Positions 1-5,221 of a stretch of DNA of 10,093 bases are shown one piece after another (positions within the stretch are counted from its first letter, which is position 1; the number at the start of each line of letters is the position of its first letter). Made by a program: the position numbers and the translations under genes. Below the pieces are notes generated by a model. That model was not told the origin of the DNA and did no database searches. It saw only the letters and a program-made list of their open reading frames with translations. This DNA comes from Baffinella frigidus (taxonomy: Eukaryota > Cryptophyceae > Cryptomonadales > Baffinellaceae), in NCBI GenBank assembly GCA_026770585.1, contig MU647018.1, positions 102,726-112,818 of the forward strand, in the 5' to 3' direction.

Positions 1-160
1 CCCTCAACCCTGATCCCCGAACCCTCAACCCGAAACCCGAAACCCGAAACCCGAAACCCGAAACCCGAAACCCGAAACCCGAAACCCTGAATCCGAAACC
101 CAAAACCATGAACACCGAACTCTAAACCCTGAACCCTGAACCCTGAACCCTAAACCCCAG
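1..160. repeat. degenerate telomere-like heptamer array
   Basis: Heptamers of the form CCC-N-N-A-A run through this stretch. Eight uninterrupted copies of CCCGAAA occupy 29-84, followed by CCCTGAA and then mixed CCCTAAA/CCCTGAA copies at 123-157. All are one- or two-base variants of CCCTAAA, the plant- and alga-type telomere unit. This is an interstitial array, not a chromosome end: the sequence continues for 10 kb and the exact unit is a minority form here. Confidence 0.85.
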
Positions 161-407
161 GGAAAGGGGGTGGTGCTGTTCGGCATCGCACAGGACCAAA
201 GTTGACTTTTGTAAAAACAATCCGGTGCAAAGTTACAATTGCAGGTTTAAATGTGGTTGCATGAGTGACTAAAAGTGGTTACAATTGCAGGTTTAAATGT
301 GGTTGTATGAGTGACTAAAAGTGGTTGTATGCATGCAGGGGAAGGGGATGGTGCTGTTCGGTATCGTACAGGACAAGACAGCGTGCGTCATCAAGACCGT
401 CACTGTG
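161..407 (+). repeat. 46-bp tandem pair inside a duplicated flank
   Basis: A 46-bp unit is present twice in tandem at 232-323 (starts GTTACAATTGCAGG). It is bracketed by two copies of a segment reading GGTGCTGTTCGG(C/T)ATCG, at about 170-195 and 350-373. A half GTTGAC repeat (CCAAAGTTGAC) lies at 198-208. The right-hand bracket copy runs into the box ATCAAGACCGTCACTGTG at 390-407. The + frame through the right copy reads VQDKTACVIKTVTV, which looks coding-like, but I recognise no family. Confidence 0.65.
390..407 (+). repeat. 18-bp IKTVTV box, copy 1 of 6
   Basis: ATCAAGACCGTCACTGTG, directly followed by the CCCTACA array. Exact copies lie at 645-662, 993-1010 and 1354-1371; diverged copies lie at 1439-1456 and 1520-1537. 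Each copy is followed at once by heptamers or by a GTTGAC repeat. In one frame it reads IKTVTV. The role is unknown; it may be the end of a decayed exon. Confidence 0.6.
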
Positions 408-408
408 A

Positions 409-594
409 ACCCCTACACCCTACACCCTACAGACTACACCCTTCACCCTACACCCTACACCCTACGCTCTACACCCTACACCCTACACCCTACGCCCTAC
501 GCCCTACGCCCTACACCCTACACCCTACACCCTACACCCTACGCCCTACGCCCTACACCCTACACCCTACACCCTACACCCTACACCCTACACC
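409..594. repeat. CCCTACA/CCCTACG heptamer array
   Basis: About 26 heptamers, nearly all CCCTACA or CCCTACG and kept in 7-bp register. They are single-base variants of CCCTAAA. Because 7 is not a multiple of 3, every + frame stays open with a 7-residue period (TLHPTPY), which explains the apparent long open frames across 311-818. No gene is supported. Confidence 0.9.
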
Positions 595-640
595 CGGAAC
601 CTGGAACCCGGAACCTGGAACCCGGAAACCTGAAAACGGA
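594..640. repeat. 14-bp CCCGGAACCTGGAA minisatellite
   Basis: Roughly three copies of CCCGGAACCTGGAA follow the CCCTACA array and decay into ACCTGAAAACGG. The unit looks like two fused heptamer variants. Confidence 0.7.
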
Positions 641-644
641 AGTC

Positions 645-726
645 ATCAAGACCGTCACTGTGCGTTTTCGCTCAAACGTTGACGGATTTGTACCACGAAC
701 CCAACGTGTCAACTTGAGAATAGTCC
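645..726 (+). repeat. IKTVTV box joined to GTTGAC repeat R1
   Basis: The 18-bp box at 645-662 is followed after 8 bp by a GTTGAC repeat at 671-726. That repeat begins CTCAAACGTTGACGG, has the centre TTTGTACCACGAACCC, and ends GTGTCAACTTGAGAATAGTC. The same box-plus-repeat order recurs at 1354-1433, so the pair was probably duplicated as one piece. Confidence 0.75.
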
Positions 727-727
727 G

Positions 728-907
728 TGAACGCAACCGTGTAGCACCTTTGTCTAGTCTCGTCCGTACTGGTGTACTAGTGGTACAACTTGTGTGTACA
801 TCATATGGACTGGACTGAGGCCGAGCCCGAACCGAACCGTGGGTGAACCCGACCGTGTACCACCTTTTTCTAGTCTCGTTCGTACTAGTGGTAAAACTTG
901 CTTGTAC
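728..907 (+). repeat. direct duplication of a ~65-70-bp segment
   Basis: Copy 1 (728-799) and copy 2 (844-907) both run from TGAAC(G/C)C through CTAGTCTCGT(C/T)CGTACT to a shared end near CTTGTAC. Copy 1 carries a few extra bases around GTACTGGTGTACTAG. The 44 bp between them contains GAACCGAACC. No coding signal is visible. Confidence 0.7.
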
Positions 908-908
908 T

Positions 909-980
909 GGAGGTACCAACAGAACCAGACAGAACAAGAGGTACCAACAGAACAAGACAGAACCAGACAGAACAAGACAG
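909..980. repeat. AACAGAACCAGACAG-type short tandem repeat
   Basis: Alternating AGAACAAGACAG and AGAACCAGACAG words with two GAGGTACCAACAG insertions. Purine-rich, no gene. Confidence 0.7.
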
Positions 981-992
981 TCTGGTTGCGTG

Positions 993-1010
993 ATCAAGAC
1001 CGTCACTGTG
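993..1010 (+). repeat. 18-bp IKTVTV box, copy 3
   Basis: Exact copy of ATCAAGACCGTCACTGTG, followed by CACCCCTACACCC, a short heptamer stretch, as at copy 1. Confidence 0.6.
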
Positions 1011-1033
1011 CACCCCTACACCCGAAACTCCAA

Positions 1034-1055
1034 CAACTATTCGCAAGTTGACATG
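1034..1055 (-). repeat. GTTGAC repeat on the minus strand, right half
   Basis: On the minus strand this reads CATGTCAACTTGCGAATAGT, the right half of the GTTGAC repeat. The left half is at 1207-1242. The CCACACAGCGG element at 1056-1206 separates the halves, so it inserted into a pre-existing repeat copy. Confidence 0.65.
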
Positions 1056-1206
1056 CCACACAGCGGGCTGCGAAGGGATTTTCGGGCACTCAGTGCCCGA
1101 GTTTCCGTTATCGTATCCCCCTATGTTCCTACGGGTTGCCTGCCGTAGGGTCCTAGGTCTTATCGCTTAGGGGTTATTCAAAATTCCTTCGAAGTCCGCT
1201 GTGTGG
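1056..1206. mobile_element. CCACACAGCGG foldback element, full copy 1
   Basis: A 151-bp element bounded by inverted termini. The left starts CCACACAGCGGGCTGCGAAG; the right, on the minus strand, starts CCACACAGCGGACTTCGAAG. Similarity runs about 27 bp with a few mismatches. The interior carries a small inverted repeat at CGGGCACTCAGTGCCCG and the word CCGTAGGGTCCTAGG. It has no coding capacity, so it is a MITE-like non-autonomous element. A second full copy lies at 7132-7292 and partial copies at 3071-3204 and 9575-9615. I could not define a convincing target-site duplication. Confidence 0.8.
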
Positions 1207-1242
1207 CTGGGGGGGTGGTTCAGATCCGTCAACTTTGGGGCG
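1207..1242 (-). repeat. GTTGAC repeat on the minus strand, left half
   Basis: The minus strand reads CGCCCCAAAGTTGACGGATC, matching the left half of the repeat. It pairs with the right half at 1034-1055 across the inserted foldback. Confidence 0.65.
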
Positions 1243-1253
1243 AAAACGAGCCC

Positions 1254-1276
1254 GGTCTCACAACATTGGTGAGACC
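1254..1276. repeat. short hairpin GGTCTCAC / GTGAGACC
   Basis: An 8-bp perfect stem with a 7-nt loop. The following GAGACCAAAT...ACTGAGACAG recurs, diverged, at 3711-3752, so this is part of a low-copy repeat. Confidence 0.5.
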
Positions 1277-1311
1277 AAATAGACTGAGACAGGGCTGTTG
1301 AGGGTTGCGGG

Positions 1312-1433
1312 TTGAGGGTGTTCGGCAGCGTGTAGGATAAGACAGCTGGAGTGATCAAGACCGTCACTGTGCGTACCGCTCAAAAGTTGACGGATTTGTA
1401 CCACGAACCCAAGGTGTCAACTTGAGAATAGTG
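1312..1433 (+). repeat. IKTVTV box (copy 4) plus GTTGAC repeat R2
   Basis: GTGTTCGGCAGCGTGTAGGA repeats the segment seen near 350-373 in diverged form, followed by the box at 1354-1371 and a GTTGAC repeat at 1379-1433 (AAAGTTGACGGATTTGTACC ... GTGTCAACTTGAGAATAGT). The order matches 338-407 and 645-726. Confidence 0.7.
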
Positions 1434-1438
1434 TGTCA

Positions 1439-1519
1439 ATCAAGACCGTGACTGTGAAACCCTGAACCCGACACCCCGAACCCGCAGCCCGAAACCCTGA
1501 ACCGTGAACCCGAACCCCC
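1439..1519 (+). repeat. diverged IKTVTV box and degenerate heptamers
   Basis: The box copy at 1439-1456 has G for C at one position and is followed by CCCTGAA/CCCGAAA-type heptamers to 1519. A further diverged box copy follows at 1520-1537. Confidence 0.6.
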
Positions 1520-1757
1520 ATCAAGACCGTAACTTTTCAAGAAAATCCGAAAGTCAACTTCACAGAAACTCTCCCCATGACGCGCGGGCTGGCGAAAAGA
1601 ATAAATGGATGTTTTATGGTTTTGTGGGAGAAGCTACACGGAAAGCGTGCAGGTACGTGGCCAATGTGCTGACTTTTGGCGTGTTTCCTGGGCAATACTC
1701 CAATAATTGACTTATGAATCTGTTCGCATGGGCCTCGTGTGGCCGAGGCCGCGCACT
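1520..1757. other. mostly single-copy stretch, no gene called
   Basis: This contains one of the few stretches without internal repeats. A + frame of 68 codons spans 1504-1710, but its first third is heptamer and box sequence and the remainder matches no family I know. GGCCTCGTGTGGCCGAGGCC near 1731-1750 is a small inverted repeat. It is left uncalled because neither length nor composition separates it from chance. Confidence 0.4.
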
Positions 1758-1896
1758 GTTTATGAAATTACAAAGAAAACAACCGAGCGGGCGCTCGGTG
1801 AAATTTACAGACTGAAATTTACAGATGTAAATTTCGGGGAACTTTACAGAGGTAATTTCATAAACTGACCGAGCGGGCGCCCGGTGAAACTTACAG
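1758..1896. repeat. inverted-repeat patch with GTTTATGAAATTAC ends
   Basis: GTTTATGAAATTAC at 1758-1771 is the exact reverse complement of GTAATTTCATAAAC at 1852-1865. Inside lies a perfect 10-bp-stem palindrome at 1814-1835 (GAAATTTACA, GA loop, TGTAAATTTC). A 29-bp direct repeat starting ACCGAGCGGGCGC(T/C)CGGT occurs at 1782-1810 and 1868-1896, 86 bp apart, and its start is itself palindromic. The 108-bp inverted unit may be a small MITE, but I see no convincing target duplication. Confidence 0.6.
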
Positions 1897-1917
1897 ATTT
1901 TTTGCAACGTTGCAGTG

Positions 1918-2084
1918 TTAATAGGGTAACGGCCTGAACATGGGGTAGTTAGGCCTACGGCATTGCCTAGGACCTCCTACCGTAGGCCGAGACTTTTTGG
2001 TCCTAGGACCCCTCGGCCTACGGTAGGAGGTCCTAGGCAATGCCGTAGGCCTAACTACCCCATTTTCAGGCCGTTAGCCTATGA
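1918..2084. mobile_element. 167-bp foldback element, copy A
   Basis: A near-perfect hairpin element. The left end reads TTAATAGGGTAACGGCCTGA; the right end is its complement, finishing GGCCGTTAGCCTATGA. The arms contain GCCTACGGCATTGCCTAGG and meet at a loop reading GACTTTTTGGTCC. It is flanked by GTG on both sides (1915-1917 and 2085-2087), a probable 3-bp target-site duplication. There is no open frame, so it is non-autonomous. Copies B (3778-3944) and C (7363-7529) have exactly the same length. Confidence 0.85.
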
Positions 2085-2138
2085 GTGTGGGCTGATCCAG
2101 AGGCGGGCCTATCGCAGGGGGAGGTGCAGACAGGGAGC

Positions 2139-2513
2139 ACGGTTCTGGTCAAACACGGCACCGTCACAAAATTCGAGGACGGCACCTCCGAGAGGTACAG
2201 GATCCCTCCAAAGTTGACGAGTTTGTACCACGGACCCAATGTGTCAACTTACGAATAGTCTGTGAAGGGTACTGGTCAAACACGGCACCGTCACAAAATT
2301 CGAGGACGGCACCTCCGAGAGGTACAGGATCCCTCCAAAGTTGACGGGTTTGTACCACGGACCCAATGTGTCAACTTAAGAATAGTCTGTGAAGGGTTCT
2401 GGTCAAACACAGGACCGTCACAAAATGAGAAGACGGCACCTCCGAGAGGTCTGAATACACGCCAAAGTTGACGAAAAAGTACCGCACACCCAGAGAGTCA
2501 ACTCAAGAATAGC
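2139..2513 (+). pseudogene. three 127-bp units: KHGTVTKFEDG segment plus GTTGAC repeat
   Basis: Units start near 2141, 2268 and 2395, exactly 127 bp apart. Units 1 and 2 encode VLVKHGTVTKFEDGTSERYR in the + frame; unit 3 has diverged and contains an in-frame stop. Each continues into a GTTGAC repeat (2206-2260, 2333-2387, 2462-2513) that supplies a stop codon. The V-x-F-x-DG-x-x-x-R pattern suggests a small beta-rich domain, but I cannot name the family. Units 1 and 2 differ at only a few sites, so at least one duplication is recent. With no start codon and no upstream exon visible, these are relics. Confidence 0.55.
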
Positions 2514-2572
2514 CTGCCAAGGTCGACAGCCTTTTTGGGCGGGCGCGCACCTCCCGACCGGGCTCTGTTTCT

Positions 2573-2624
2573 CTCCAAAGTTGACGAATTTGTACCACGA
2601 ACCCAACGCGTCAACTTAATAATC
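2573..2624 (+). repeat. GTTGAC repeat R6
   Basis: CTCCAAAGTTGACGAATTTG, centre TACCACGAACCC, end GCGTCAACTTAATAATC. It stands alone, about 25 bp upstream of SPRY exon a, after the stretch 2514-2572 which shows no feature of its own. Confidence 0.75.
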
Positions 2625-2649
2625 ACCCCCAACCCCGAAACACAGCTTC

Positions 2650-2710
2650 AGCATCGACGTGGATAACTACATGATCGGGAATGACGCGCGTTCGTGGGCA
2701 ATCGCCTCAG
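2650..2710 (+). pseudogene. SPRY-domain exon a relic, copy 1
   Basis: Reads SIDVDNYMIGNDARSWAIAS and ends TCAG followed by GTGCTC, a plausible 5' splice site in phase 1. The segment fits the upstream part of a SPRY domain, where a G-x-D-x-x-S-W stretch precedes the DG-x-K strand. Joining the last G to exon b (cag|AC GGC ATC) gives S-D-G-I-K, so the splice phase agrees with exon b. The SPRY assignment rests mainly on exons b and c; for exon a alone it is tentative. Confidence 0.5.
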
Positions 2711-2720
2711 GTGCTCTCCG

Positions 2721-2820
2721 ATCCACATAACCTGTTTGCTCGAGCCCTGGTATCCTGTGCGGTGTTCTTGGAGCCCTTTGAGCCCTTTGAGCCCTTTGAG
2801 GCCATTGGAGCCCTCCAATC
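2721..2820 (+). repeat. 100-bp repeat P, copy 1
   Basis: Starts ATCCACATAACCTGTTTGCT and ends CCAATC. Contains tandem 9-bp GAGCCCTTT words (GAG CCC TTT, reading EPF repeats). The second copy is at 2972-3070, 251 bp downstream. Confidence 0.8.
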
Positions 2821-2970
2821 TTATCTCAGAAAAGGGATTTTAGAATCCGTTTTCTTAAGTCAATTCCCCTTCAAATGTGTCAACTTATGCGCAGAGAAAG
2901 GAATAAGTTGACGAATTTGTACAGGAATTGACTTGAGAAAACGGATTTTAGAATCCCTTTTCTGAGATAA
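2821..2970. mobile_element. 150-bp TTATCTCAG foldback with AATC flanks
   Basis: Arms 2821-2867 and 2924-2970 are inverted over 47 bp with three mismatches (ends TTATCTCAGAAAAGGGATT). Direct AATC flanks at 2817-2820 and 2971-2974 are a probable 4-bp target-site duplication. The centre holds GTCAACTTAT at 2879-2888 and ATAAGTTGAC at 2903-2912, so the GTTGAC motif also appears here. The element sits exactly at the junction between the two P repeats. Confidence 0.75.
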
Positions 2971-2971
2971 A

Positions 2972-3070
2972 ATCCACATAACCTGTTTGCTCGAGCCCTC
3001 GTATCCTGTACGGTGTTCTTGGAGCCCTTTGAGCCCTTTGAGGCCCTTGGAGCCCTTGGCAGCCTCCAAT
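2972..3070 (+). repeat. 100-bp repeat P, copy 2
   Basis: Same start and end as copy 1, with one fewer GAGCCCTTT word and an added GGAGCCCTTGG. It runs directly into the CCACACAGCGG element at CCAATCCACA. Confidence 0.8.
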
Positions 3071-3204
3071 CCACACAGCGGGCTACGAAGGGAGTTTCAG
3101 GCCGGTTCTAACGCAACATCGGTGAGGATATCCGTAGGAACAACCCTATGTCCCTACGGATTGCCTACCGTAGGATCCGATTGCCTACCGTAGGGTCCTA
3201 CGAC
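3071..3204 (+). mobile_element. CCACACAGCGG element, truncated at the right
   Basis: The left end CCACACAGCGGGCTACGAAG and the interior TCCGTAGGAAC...CTATGTCCCTACGG match the full copy at 7132-7292. The right terminus is missing: similarity stops at TAGGGTCCTACGAC, where SPRY exon a begins. An internal duplication of CCGATTGCCTACCGTAGG is present near 3158-3196. Probably immobile. Confidence 0.7.
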
Positions 3205-3267
3205 ATCAACGTGGACAACTACATGATCGGGAATGACGCGCGTTCGTGAGCCGACGAATCGCCTCAG
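3205..3267 (+). pseudogene. SPRY exon a relic, copy 2 (broken)
   Basis: Reads INVDNYMIGNDARS, then a TGA where copy 1 has TGG, plus a 5-bp length change before the shared end AATCGCCTCAG|GTG. The retained CAG|GTG end supports an exon boundary there. Copy 2 is fused at its 5' side to the truncated foldback element. Confidence 0.5.
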
Positions 3268-3272
3268 GTGCG

Positions 3273-3394
3273 ACAATAGCTCTAATACCTCCAAACCCCT
3301 ACACCCTAAACATCAAACCCTAGACCCTCAACCCCAATCCCCGACCCCCACCCGTCGCAGACCCTAACCCCCACCCCCCCCCACACCCCCCCCT
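3273..3394. repeat. degenerate heptamers and C-rich tract
   Basis: Starts with AATAGCTCTAATACCTCC, an echo of the exon b low-complexity tail, then mixed CCCTACA, CCCTAAA and CCCTAGA heptamers. CACCCGTCGCAG at 3348-3359 resembles an acceptor that has lost its exon, followed by poly-C. Confidence 0.6.
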
Positions 3395-3475
3395 GACGGC
3401 ATCAAGATACACGGGGGGCGGGAGGTCGACTACGGCAACGATAGCTACAACACCTACAATACCTCCAACATCCTA
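3395..3475 (+). pseudogene. SPRY exon b relic, copy 1
   Basis: Reads DGIKIHGGREVDYGNDSYN, then a low-complexity tail of Thr, Tyr, Asn and Ser. DG-x-K...HGG-x-x-x-x-YG fits the middle strands of a SPRY domain, just before the GD-x-V / LDLEAG stretch supplied by exon c. No CAG acceptor remains; it is joined to poly-C upstream and to CCCTACA heptamers downstream. Confidence 0.6.
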
Positions 3476-3477
3476 AA

Positions 3478-3523
3478 CTCTACACCCTACACCCTACACC
3501 CTACACCCTACACCCTACACCCT
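3478..3523. repeat. CCCTACA array
   Basis: About six heptamers directly after exon b copy 1, ending in CCCTGACC and a run of C (about 3528-3542). Confidence 0.85.
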
Positions 3524-3542
3524 GACCCTCCCCCCCCCCCCC

Positions 3543-3697
3543 CTCGGAGGGCGGGAGTTGGACTTGTCAGCTCTAATAGCTTCAACACCTCCAACAGCTT
3601 CAATAGCTCAGCTCCAAAAAAACCACACCCTAAACCCGGGTGTTCTATCGTCTCCCAGAGTGCTTCAGGATTCCTAGCTATGTCCCACACGACTGTG
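3543..3697 (+). pseudogene. exon b fragments: middle and GGCSIVS-type tail
   Basis: GGAGGGCGGGAGTTGGAC at 3545-3562 echoes the GG-R-E-V-D codons and is followed by the AATAGCTTCAACACCTCC tail. From 3638 the + frame reads GCSIVSQSASGF, matching the tail of exon b copies 6 and 8. The two parts are separated by heptamer sequence, so this exon copy has been split. It ends in a unique stretch containing the small palindrome CATCAATTTGATG (3701-3713). Confidence 0.5.
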
Positions 3698-3777
3698 TCG
3701 CATCAATTTGATGAGACCAAATCGCCAATTTAGTCAACCCGACTGAGACAGAGCTAGAGTTCACCCGTCGCCGTATG

Positions 3778-3944
3778 TTAATAGGCTAACGGCCTGAAAA
3801 TGGGGTAGTCAGGCATACGGCATTGCCTAGGACCTCCTACCGTAGGCCGAGGGATCCTAGGACCAAAAAGTCTCGGCCTACGGTAGGAGGTCCTAGGCAA
3901 TGCCGTAGGCCTAACTACCCCATTTTCAGGCCGTTAGCCTATTA
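3778..3944. mobile_element. 167-bp foldback element, copy B
   Basis: Perfectly matched ends: TTAATAGGCTAACGGCCTGA on the left and its complement on the right, finishing GTTAGCCTATTA. ATG flanks on both sides (3775-3777, 3945-3947). A paralogue of the target without the element is present at 5013-5036: TTCACCCGTCGCCGT, AAG, TGTA. The loop reads GGACCAAAAAGTC, opposite in orientation to copies A and C. Confidence 0.88.
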
Positions 3945-4008
3945 ATGTGTATGGGACGGTGGGTGCACGGGGAGGGGCGTAGTGCAATATCTTACCCCTA
4001 CCATCGCA

Positions 4009-4026
4009 GATGGCATCAAGACACCT
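4009..4026 (+). pseudogene. SPRY exon b relic, copy 2 (start only)
   Basis: CCATCGCAG|ATGGCATCAAG keeps the acceptor-like CAG and the first residues DGIK, then breaks off into the pyrimidine tract. Confidence 0.45.
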
Positions 4027-4187
4027 TCTCCTCCTCTCCTGACCCCCCCCCACCCCTCTCTCTCTCCCTCCTCTACCCTCTCCCCCCCCCTCTCTATCTC
4101 TCTCTCTCCCTCCCTCTCCCTCTCATTCTCCCTCTTCCTCTCTCTTCCTCTCTCCCCCTCTTCCTCTCTCTCCATCTCCCCTTTCAC
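4025..4187. repeat. ~160-bp polypyrimidine tract
   Basis: Almost pure C/T on the + strand, including runs of C and CTCTCTCC words, with only isolated purines. This explains the long open frames on both strands here (Ser/Pro/Leu on +, Arg/Glu/Gly on -). It could be an expanded intron pyrimidine tract before exon b copy 3, and it has triplex (H-DNA) potential. Confidence 0.8.
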
Positions 4188-4206
4188 CAGCCTGCCGGTG
4201 GCACTA

Positions 4207-4262
4207 GATGGCAAGACACCCCTCTCACGGGAGGTGGACGAGTCAGCTTCAATACCTCCAAT
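4207..4262 (+). pseudogene. SPRY exon b relic, copy 3 (diverged)
   Basis: GATGGCAAGACACC followed by CGGGAGGTGGAC retains D-G-x-K...R-E-V-D with a deletion. Downstream, AATACCTCCAATTCCTC repeats the low-complexity tail. Strongly decayed. Confidence 0.45.
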
Positions 4263-4339
4263 TCCTCAAATGCCTCAAACACCTCCAAATGAACCCCAAC
4301 CCCCAACCCCCAACCCCCAATCCCCACCCCCCCTCCCCA
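4263..4339. repeat. CTCC/CCCCAAC linker before exon b copy 4
   Basis: Tail-type words AATGCCTCAAACACCTCC give way to CCCCCAACC heptamer variants and a pyrimidine tract ending CCTCCCCAG, a good acceptor for the next exon copy. Confidence 0.55.
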
Positions 4340-4387
4340 GATGGCATCAAGATGCACGGTGGGAGGCAGGTGGACTACAGTGGACCT
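4340..4387 (+). pseudogene. SPRY exon b relic, copy 4
   Basis: Reads DGIKMHGGRQVDYSGP with an intact CCCCAG acceptor context at 4335-4340. Breaks off after DY into ACCCTAACACATACCC, which belongs to the next repeat. Confidence 0.6.
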
Positions 4388-4560
4388 ACCCTAACACATA
4401 CCCGTCGGGGCCGGACTGATTGAGTATGTGTGGAGGGTAGGTATGCGTTATGGTGTCCATCCTTCAGGCATACTTCCTTGCAGGGGGGAATTGGGGGCCG
4501 GCCGAAGGAGTATGTGTGGAGGGTAAGTATGTGTTACGGTAGCCTGTGTTAGGGTAGGTG
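4386..4560. repeat. GAGTATGTGTGGAGGGTA direct and inverted repeats
   Basis: GAGTATGTGTGGAGGGTA occurs at 4422-4439 and 4508-4525, each followed by a GTATG(C/T)GTTA end. An inverted relative, ACCCTAACACATACCCG, lies at 4388-4404 and TGTGTTAGGGTAGG at 4546-4559. No coding signal. Confidence 0.6.
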
Positions 4561-4623
4561 CACTGTAGACAGCTCCCATAGCTTTACCACCTCCAGCAGC
4601 TTCAATAGCTCCTGAACCCCGAG

Positions 4624-4757
4624 GTTTGTTGTGTGGATTAGGGATTCGGGTGCAGGATTTATGGATTGGGGTTCAGGGCTATGTTTCGGGCTTGGGGTTT
4701 CACCCTGAACCCCAATCCATAAATGCTGCACCCGAATCCCTAATCCCCACACCAAAC
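4624..4757. repeat. 134-bp hairpin with 55-bp arms
   Basis: Arms 4624-4678 and 4703-4757 pair over 55 bp without gaps and with three mismatches, two of them G/T. The 24-nt loop is 4679-4702. The arms carry GGATTAGGGATTCGGGTGCA and TGGATTGGGGTTCAGGG, i.e. telomere-like words. A transcript from either strand would fold into a long hairpin. Confidence 0.85.
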
Positions 4758-4763
4758 TTCGCA

Positions 4764-4862
4764 GACGGCATCAAGATGCTTCGAGGGCGGGAGGTCGACT
4801 ACGATAACGATAGCTACACTAGCTACAACAGCTACAACAGCTACAATAGCTCCAAAATCCTA
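4764..4862 (+). pseudogene. SPRY exon b relic, copy 5
   Basis: Acceptor context CTTCGCAG, then DGIKMLRGREVDYDNDSY followed by Ser-Tyr-Asn triplets from the 9-bp unit AGCTACAAC. The triplet expansion is longer than in copies 1 and 7. It follows the 134-bp hairpin immediately. Confidence 0.6.
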
Positions 4863-4904
4863 AATCCTGAACCCCAACCCCCAACTCCCCCCCCCCCGCG
4901 CTCA

Positions 4905-4976
4905 GATGGCATCAAAATGCATGGAGGGAGGGAGGTGGGCTACGGGGGGTGTTTGATCGTCTCCCGTAGTGCTTAG
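4905..4976 (+). pseudogene. SPRY exon b relic, copy 6
   Basis: CGCTCAG acceptor context, then DGIKMHGGREVGYGGCLIVS followed by Arg-Ser-Ala and a TAG that belongs to the adjoining TTAGGG repeat. Against copy 8 its first 16 codons show six synonymous changes and one replacement (D to G), the mark of copies that once evolved under protein-level selection. Confidence 0.65.
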
Positions 4977-5007
4977 GGTTTAGGGTTTAGGGTTTAGGGT
5001 TTAGGTT
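4972..5007. repeat. TTTAGGG interstitial telomeric array (reverse orientation)
   Basis: Four or more exact TTTAGGG units on the + strand, opposite to most arrays in the window. Directly abuts exon b copy 6. Confidence 0.9.
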
Positions 5008-5010
5008 TCA

Positions 5011-5140
5011 GAATTCACCCGTCGCCGTAAGTGTAACCTAAGGAGGTTTTGGTCGGTCTGGCACTGTTGATCACACACCAAGTCGGTCTCGCCGGAGCCT
5101 TGAGATAAATGTAAACCCCAATCCCCACACCCCCTCCCCA
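5011..5140. other. empty-site paralogue and short unique stretch
   Basis: TTCACCCGTCGCCGTAAGTG at 5014-5033 matches the target of foldback copy B without an insertion. The rest, to 5140, holds CTAAGGAGGTTTTGGTCGGT and a pyrimidine tract leading into exon b copy 7. I see no gene. Confidence 0.55.
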
Positions 5141-5221
5141 AATGGCATCAAGATGCACGGCGGGCGGGAGGTCGACTACGGCAACGATAGCTATAACACC
5201 TACAATACCTCCAACATCCTA
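5141..5221 (+). pseudogene. SPRY exon b relic, copy 7
   Basis: Reads NGIKMHGGREVDYGNDSYN, then the Thr-Tyr-Asn-Ser tail. The acceptor CAG has become CAA. Nearly identical to copy 1 including the tail, and likewise followed by CCCTACA heptamers at 5226-5249. Confidence 0.6.

Noticed and set aside
311-818. Two overlapping + frames of 123 and 165 codons
   Set aside because: Most of both frames is the CCCTACA heptamer array read with a 7-residue period (TLHPTPY). A 7-bp repeat without stops is open in every frame, so length carries no evidence.
1056-1206. A target-site duplication for the CCACACAGCGG family
   Set aside because: Flanks ATG/CTG (copy 1) and TAG/GAA (copy 2) do not match. The outer CCA/TGG belongs to the inverted ends, and the host lost bases at the insertion.
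1504-1907. 68-codon + frame and 97-codon - frame
   Set aside because: The + frame starts in heptamers and a diverged 18-bp box; the - frame covers the GAAATTTACAG repeats. Neither resembles a known family.
3942-4419. Long frames on both strands (90 to 145 codons)
   Set aside because: They are translations of the polypyrimidine tract (Ser/Pro/Leu on +, Arg/Glu on -) with pieces of exon b at the ends.
4972-5007. A true chromosome end
   Set aside because: Only about five units, flanked on both sides by kilobases of other DNA and with both orientations in the window; interstitial repeats fit better.
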